From NCBI GenBank assembly GCA_020629415.1, contig JAHDDL010000002.1, positions 62,001-126,000 on the forward strand: a stretch of 64,000 nucleotides of DNA. The letters are read 5' to 3'. Origin of the DNA: Maribacter sp. (lineage in GTDB: Bacteria > Bacteroidota > Bacteroidia > Flavobacteriales > Flavobacteriaceae). A model generated the notes under the pieces. The model searched no databases. It saw nothing but the letters and a program-made list of their open reading frames with translations, and was not told the DNA's origin. Below are positions 62,234 through 64,000 of the stretch, one piece after another; the first letter of the stretch is position 1; the number at the start of each line of letters is the position of its first letter. The position numbers were made by a program, and so were the translations under genes.

Positions 62234-64000
62234 ATGAATTTAGGATTAATAAAACTGCATAAACTAATGGGCCTTTTTAGAGGTTGTATAGTCTTATGCT
62301 TTTTTTTTAATGGCATACTTTATTCTATTAAAGCCCAAGATTCTAATCGTGACACACTCATAAATGAAATAGAGCAAATAAAACTTTCTGCTAATTTTAA
62401 TTCTAAAGACACGGTTTACATCAATAGTCTACTTGAGTTGGCCAATAGGTATCGTTTTCACTATTTAGACAGTTTAAAAATTCTTAGTGAAAAAAGTCTT
62501 GAACTTAGCAAAAATGCATCTTACATAAACGGCGAAATAAATTCTTATCATGCTTTAGGCGGATTTTATTCTGATAAAGGAAGAATAGACCAGGCCATTG
62601 AATATTTCTCCAAAGCCTACAAACTTGCAGACAAGTATGATGATCATTTGTTAAAGGCGGGAATTTTAAACGATTTAGCCAAGGAATATGGGTACAAAGG
62701 TGAATACTCAAAAGCGCTGAAATGGTATTTGGCTACTATTGAAATTGCTGAGAAATATGATTACAAAAATATAATCTCTATTGTCAACGACAATATTGCA
62801 CATCTATATCTGGAACAAAAAGACTATGAGCAAGCCATGGTTTTTCTACAGAAATCTAAAAGTATTCATGAAGAAATAGGTAATCCGATTTTTCTAGCGG
62901 AAACACTTAGTAATATAGCTTCTACATATGCGGATATGAATGAGCTAGATTATGCCATGTACAATATCAATATAAGTATTGCCACTTTTGAAAAGGAAAA
63001 AATATTGGAATGGTTAGCCTATTGTTATGAAATTAAAGGTAAAATCTACCTTAAAAAAAATAAGAATACATGGGCACTTTACTGGTATAAACAAAGTGAA
63101 CTATTACACGAGGAAATTGAGGACGACAGAGGTAAAATAGACTTATTAAATGGTATGACCGAAGCATATCTAAATCTTGAAAAAGATAGTATAGCAGAAA
63201 TACATGCATTGAATGCCTTTAACCTTTCAAAAAAAATAGGCTTAAGATTAGGTATTAAAAGTAGTGCACAAAAACTATCAAAGATATTCAAGAACAAAAA
63301 AGACTTTGAAAAGTCTCTTTGGTATCATGAAATTTACCAAGCAACTTATGAATCTCTTTCTGCGATCAGCAACGAAAAAGCACTGAGCATGCTTAAAACC
63401 CGAGTTGCCTACGATCAACAAAAAAAACAATTGATTCTTGATAATGAAAAAGCATTGGCCAAACAAAAAATTTACATTTATGTATTTATCGTAATATTGT
63501 TCATCTTTGCAATCATTACTTTCCTAATTCACAGAAACGAACAAGCGCAGAAAAAACTGAATCAGCAGTTAAGACATAAAAAAACGGCCCTAGAAGAAAA
63601 ACAAGCTTACCTGAACGAGCTAAATCAAACCAAAAACAAATTATTTTCTATAATAGGACATGATTTAAGAGGACCTATAGGTGCATTTCAAGGACTTCTA
63701 AAATTATTTAAGGAAGGTGAAATGACCAAAGAAGAATTTCTGAATTTTGTACCTAAACTGAAAGTAGATATAGACACTATATCATTTACCCTCAACAATT
63801 TACTGTCATGGGGACAAACACAAATGAACGGATCAATAACCAAACATTCTGTTACTAATTTGGATAGTATCGTTGAAGAAAATATTGCATTGTTATCTGA
63901 AATAGCAGAATCTAAGTCTATTTCTCTTGTAAATAGGATCGAGCCTAATTGCCAAATTTGGTCAGACCCAAATCAAATAGACATTATCATTAGAAATCTT
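62234..64000 (+). CDS. TPR-repeat sensor histidine kinase, C-terminally cut by the window end
   Basis: 589 codons are visible with no stop. A signal peptide (about residues 1-35), TPR repeats (about 80-330, including SYHALGGFYSDKGRIDQAIEYFSKAYKLA), a membrane helix (KIYIYVFIVILFIFAIITFLIH, about 412-433), a coiled coil, and the start of the kinase core with LFSIIGHDLRGPIG. The window ends in the N-box region (IDIIIRNL). Domain order and core motifs match the kinase just upstream, including NLL-W-TQM-GS after the H-box, so the two are a tandem duplication. An internal Met at residue 12 is an alternative start. Confidence 0.88.
   Translation, partial: MNLGLIKLHKLMGLFRGCIVLCFFFNGILYSIKAQDSNRDTLINEIEQIKLSANFNSKDTVYINSLLELANRYRFHYLDSLKILSEKSLELSKNASYINGEINSYHALGGFYSDKGRIDQAIEYFSKAYKLADKYDDHLLKAGILNDLAKEYGYKGEYSKALKWYLATIEIAEKYDYKNIISIVNDNIAHLYLEQKDYEQAMVFLQKSKSIHEEIGNPIFLAETLSNIASTYADMNELDYAMYNINISIATFEKEKILEWLAYCYEIKGKIYLKKNKNTWALYWYKQSELLHEEIEDDRGKIDLLNGMTEAYLNLEKDSIAEIHALNAFNLSKKIGLRLGIKSSAQKLSKIFKNKKDFEKSLWYHEIYQATYESLSAISNEKALSMLKTRVAYDQQKKQLILDNEKALAKQKIYIYVFIVILFIFAIITFLIHRNEQAQKKLNQQLRHKKTALEEKQAYLNELNQTKNKLFSIIGHDLRGPIGAFQGLLKLFKEGEMTKEEFLNFVPKLKVDIDTISFTLNNLLSWGQTQMNGSITKHSVTNLDSIVEENIALLSEIAESKSISLVNRIEPNCQIWSDPNQIDIIIRNL

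Overview
The window reads as one stretch of chromosome from an A+T-rich marine-type member of the Flavobacteriaceae (Bacteroidota). This rests on the lpxC-fabZ fusion gene, a PorX-type response regulator (type IX secretion regulation), FecI/FecR/TonB-receptor signalling with an STN domain, many lipoproteins with acidic residues after the lipid-bearing Cys, and Bacteroidota-type promoter elements (TAnnTTTG at -7, sometimes with TTG or TTTG about 18-19 bases upstream). Coding density is high. I see no phage, insertion sequence, CRISPR array, rRNA or defence island, so most of the window is ordinary core genome with a few accessory patches.

Region 1 (1-10.2 kb, minus strand): a prohibitin-like membrane protein cut by the window edge, a von Willebrand A membrane protein, fabG, and a long envelope operon that runs HD-phosphohydrolase, lpxD, lpxC/fabZ, lpxA, efp, a second lpxD-like gene and sucD. 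Region 2 (10.2-18.4 kb): porX, tsaE, a tiny exported peptide behind a pair of direct repeats, alanine dehydrogenase, proline dehydrogenase, aroB and DinB. Region 3 (18.4-30.8 kb): an Lrp regulator, an M14 carboxypeptidase whose promoter carries a perfect 20-bp palindrome, an XRE regulator, TerC, a fatty acid hydroxylase, mscL, topoisomerase IV (parC, parE), cbpA-cbpM and ychF.

Region 4 (30.9-44.7 kb): a complete ECF sigma / anti-sigma / STN-TonB receptor unit, a ferredoxin divergent from a LuxC-type acyl-CoA reductase, the serine genes serC and serA, small conserved proteins, and a second TonB receptor flanked by a small His/Cys membrane protein and an acidic lipoprotein (probably metal uptake). 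Region 5 (44.7-54.6 kb): sulfite dehydrogenase with its cytochrome c, folE, a LolD-type ATPase, a CPBP protease, a TIGR02757-type protein, then two predicted surface lipoproteins: a di-haem peroxidase with an imelysin-like N-terminal half, and a PhoX-like propeller on a collagen-like Gly-X-X stalk. Region 6 (54.6-64 kb): Gfo/Idh/MocA oxidoreductase, S10 and M28 peptidases, an SGNH esterase, tRNA-His, and two tandem TPR sensor kinases, the second cut by the window end.

The observations I would follow first are the imelysin/di-haem peroxidase fusion beside the collagen-stalk PhoX-like protein, the 20-bp palindrome with a matching half-site at the XRE start codon, the direct repeats in front of the 43-residue exported peptide, and the tandem TPR kinases without a nearby response regulator. 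All functional calls come from reading motifs; no searches were run.
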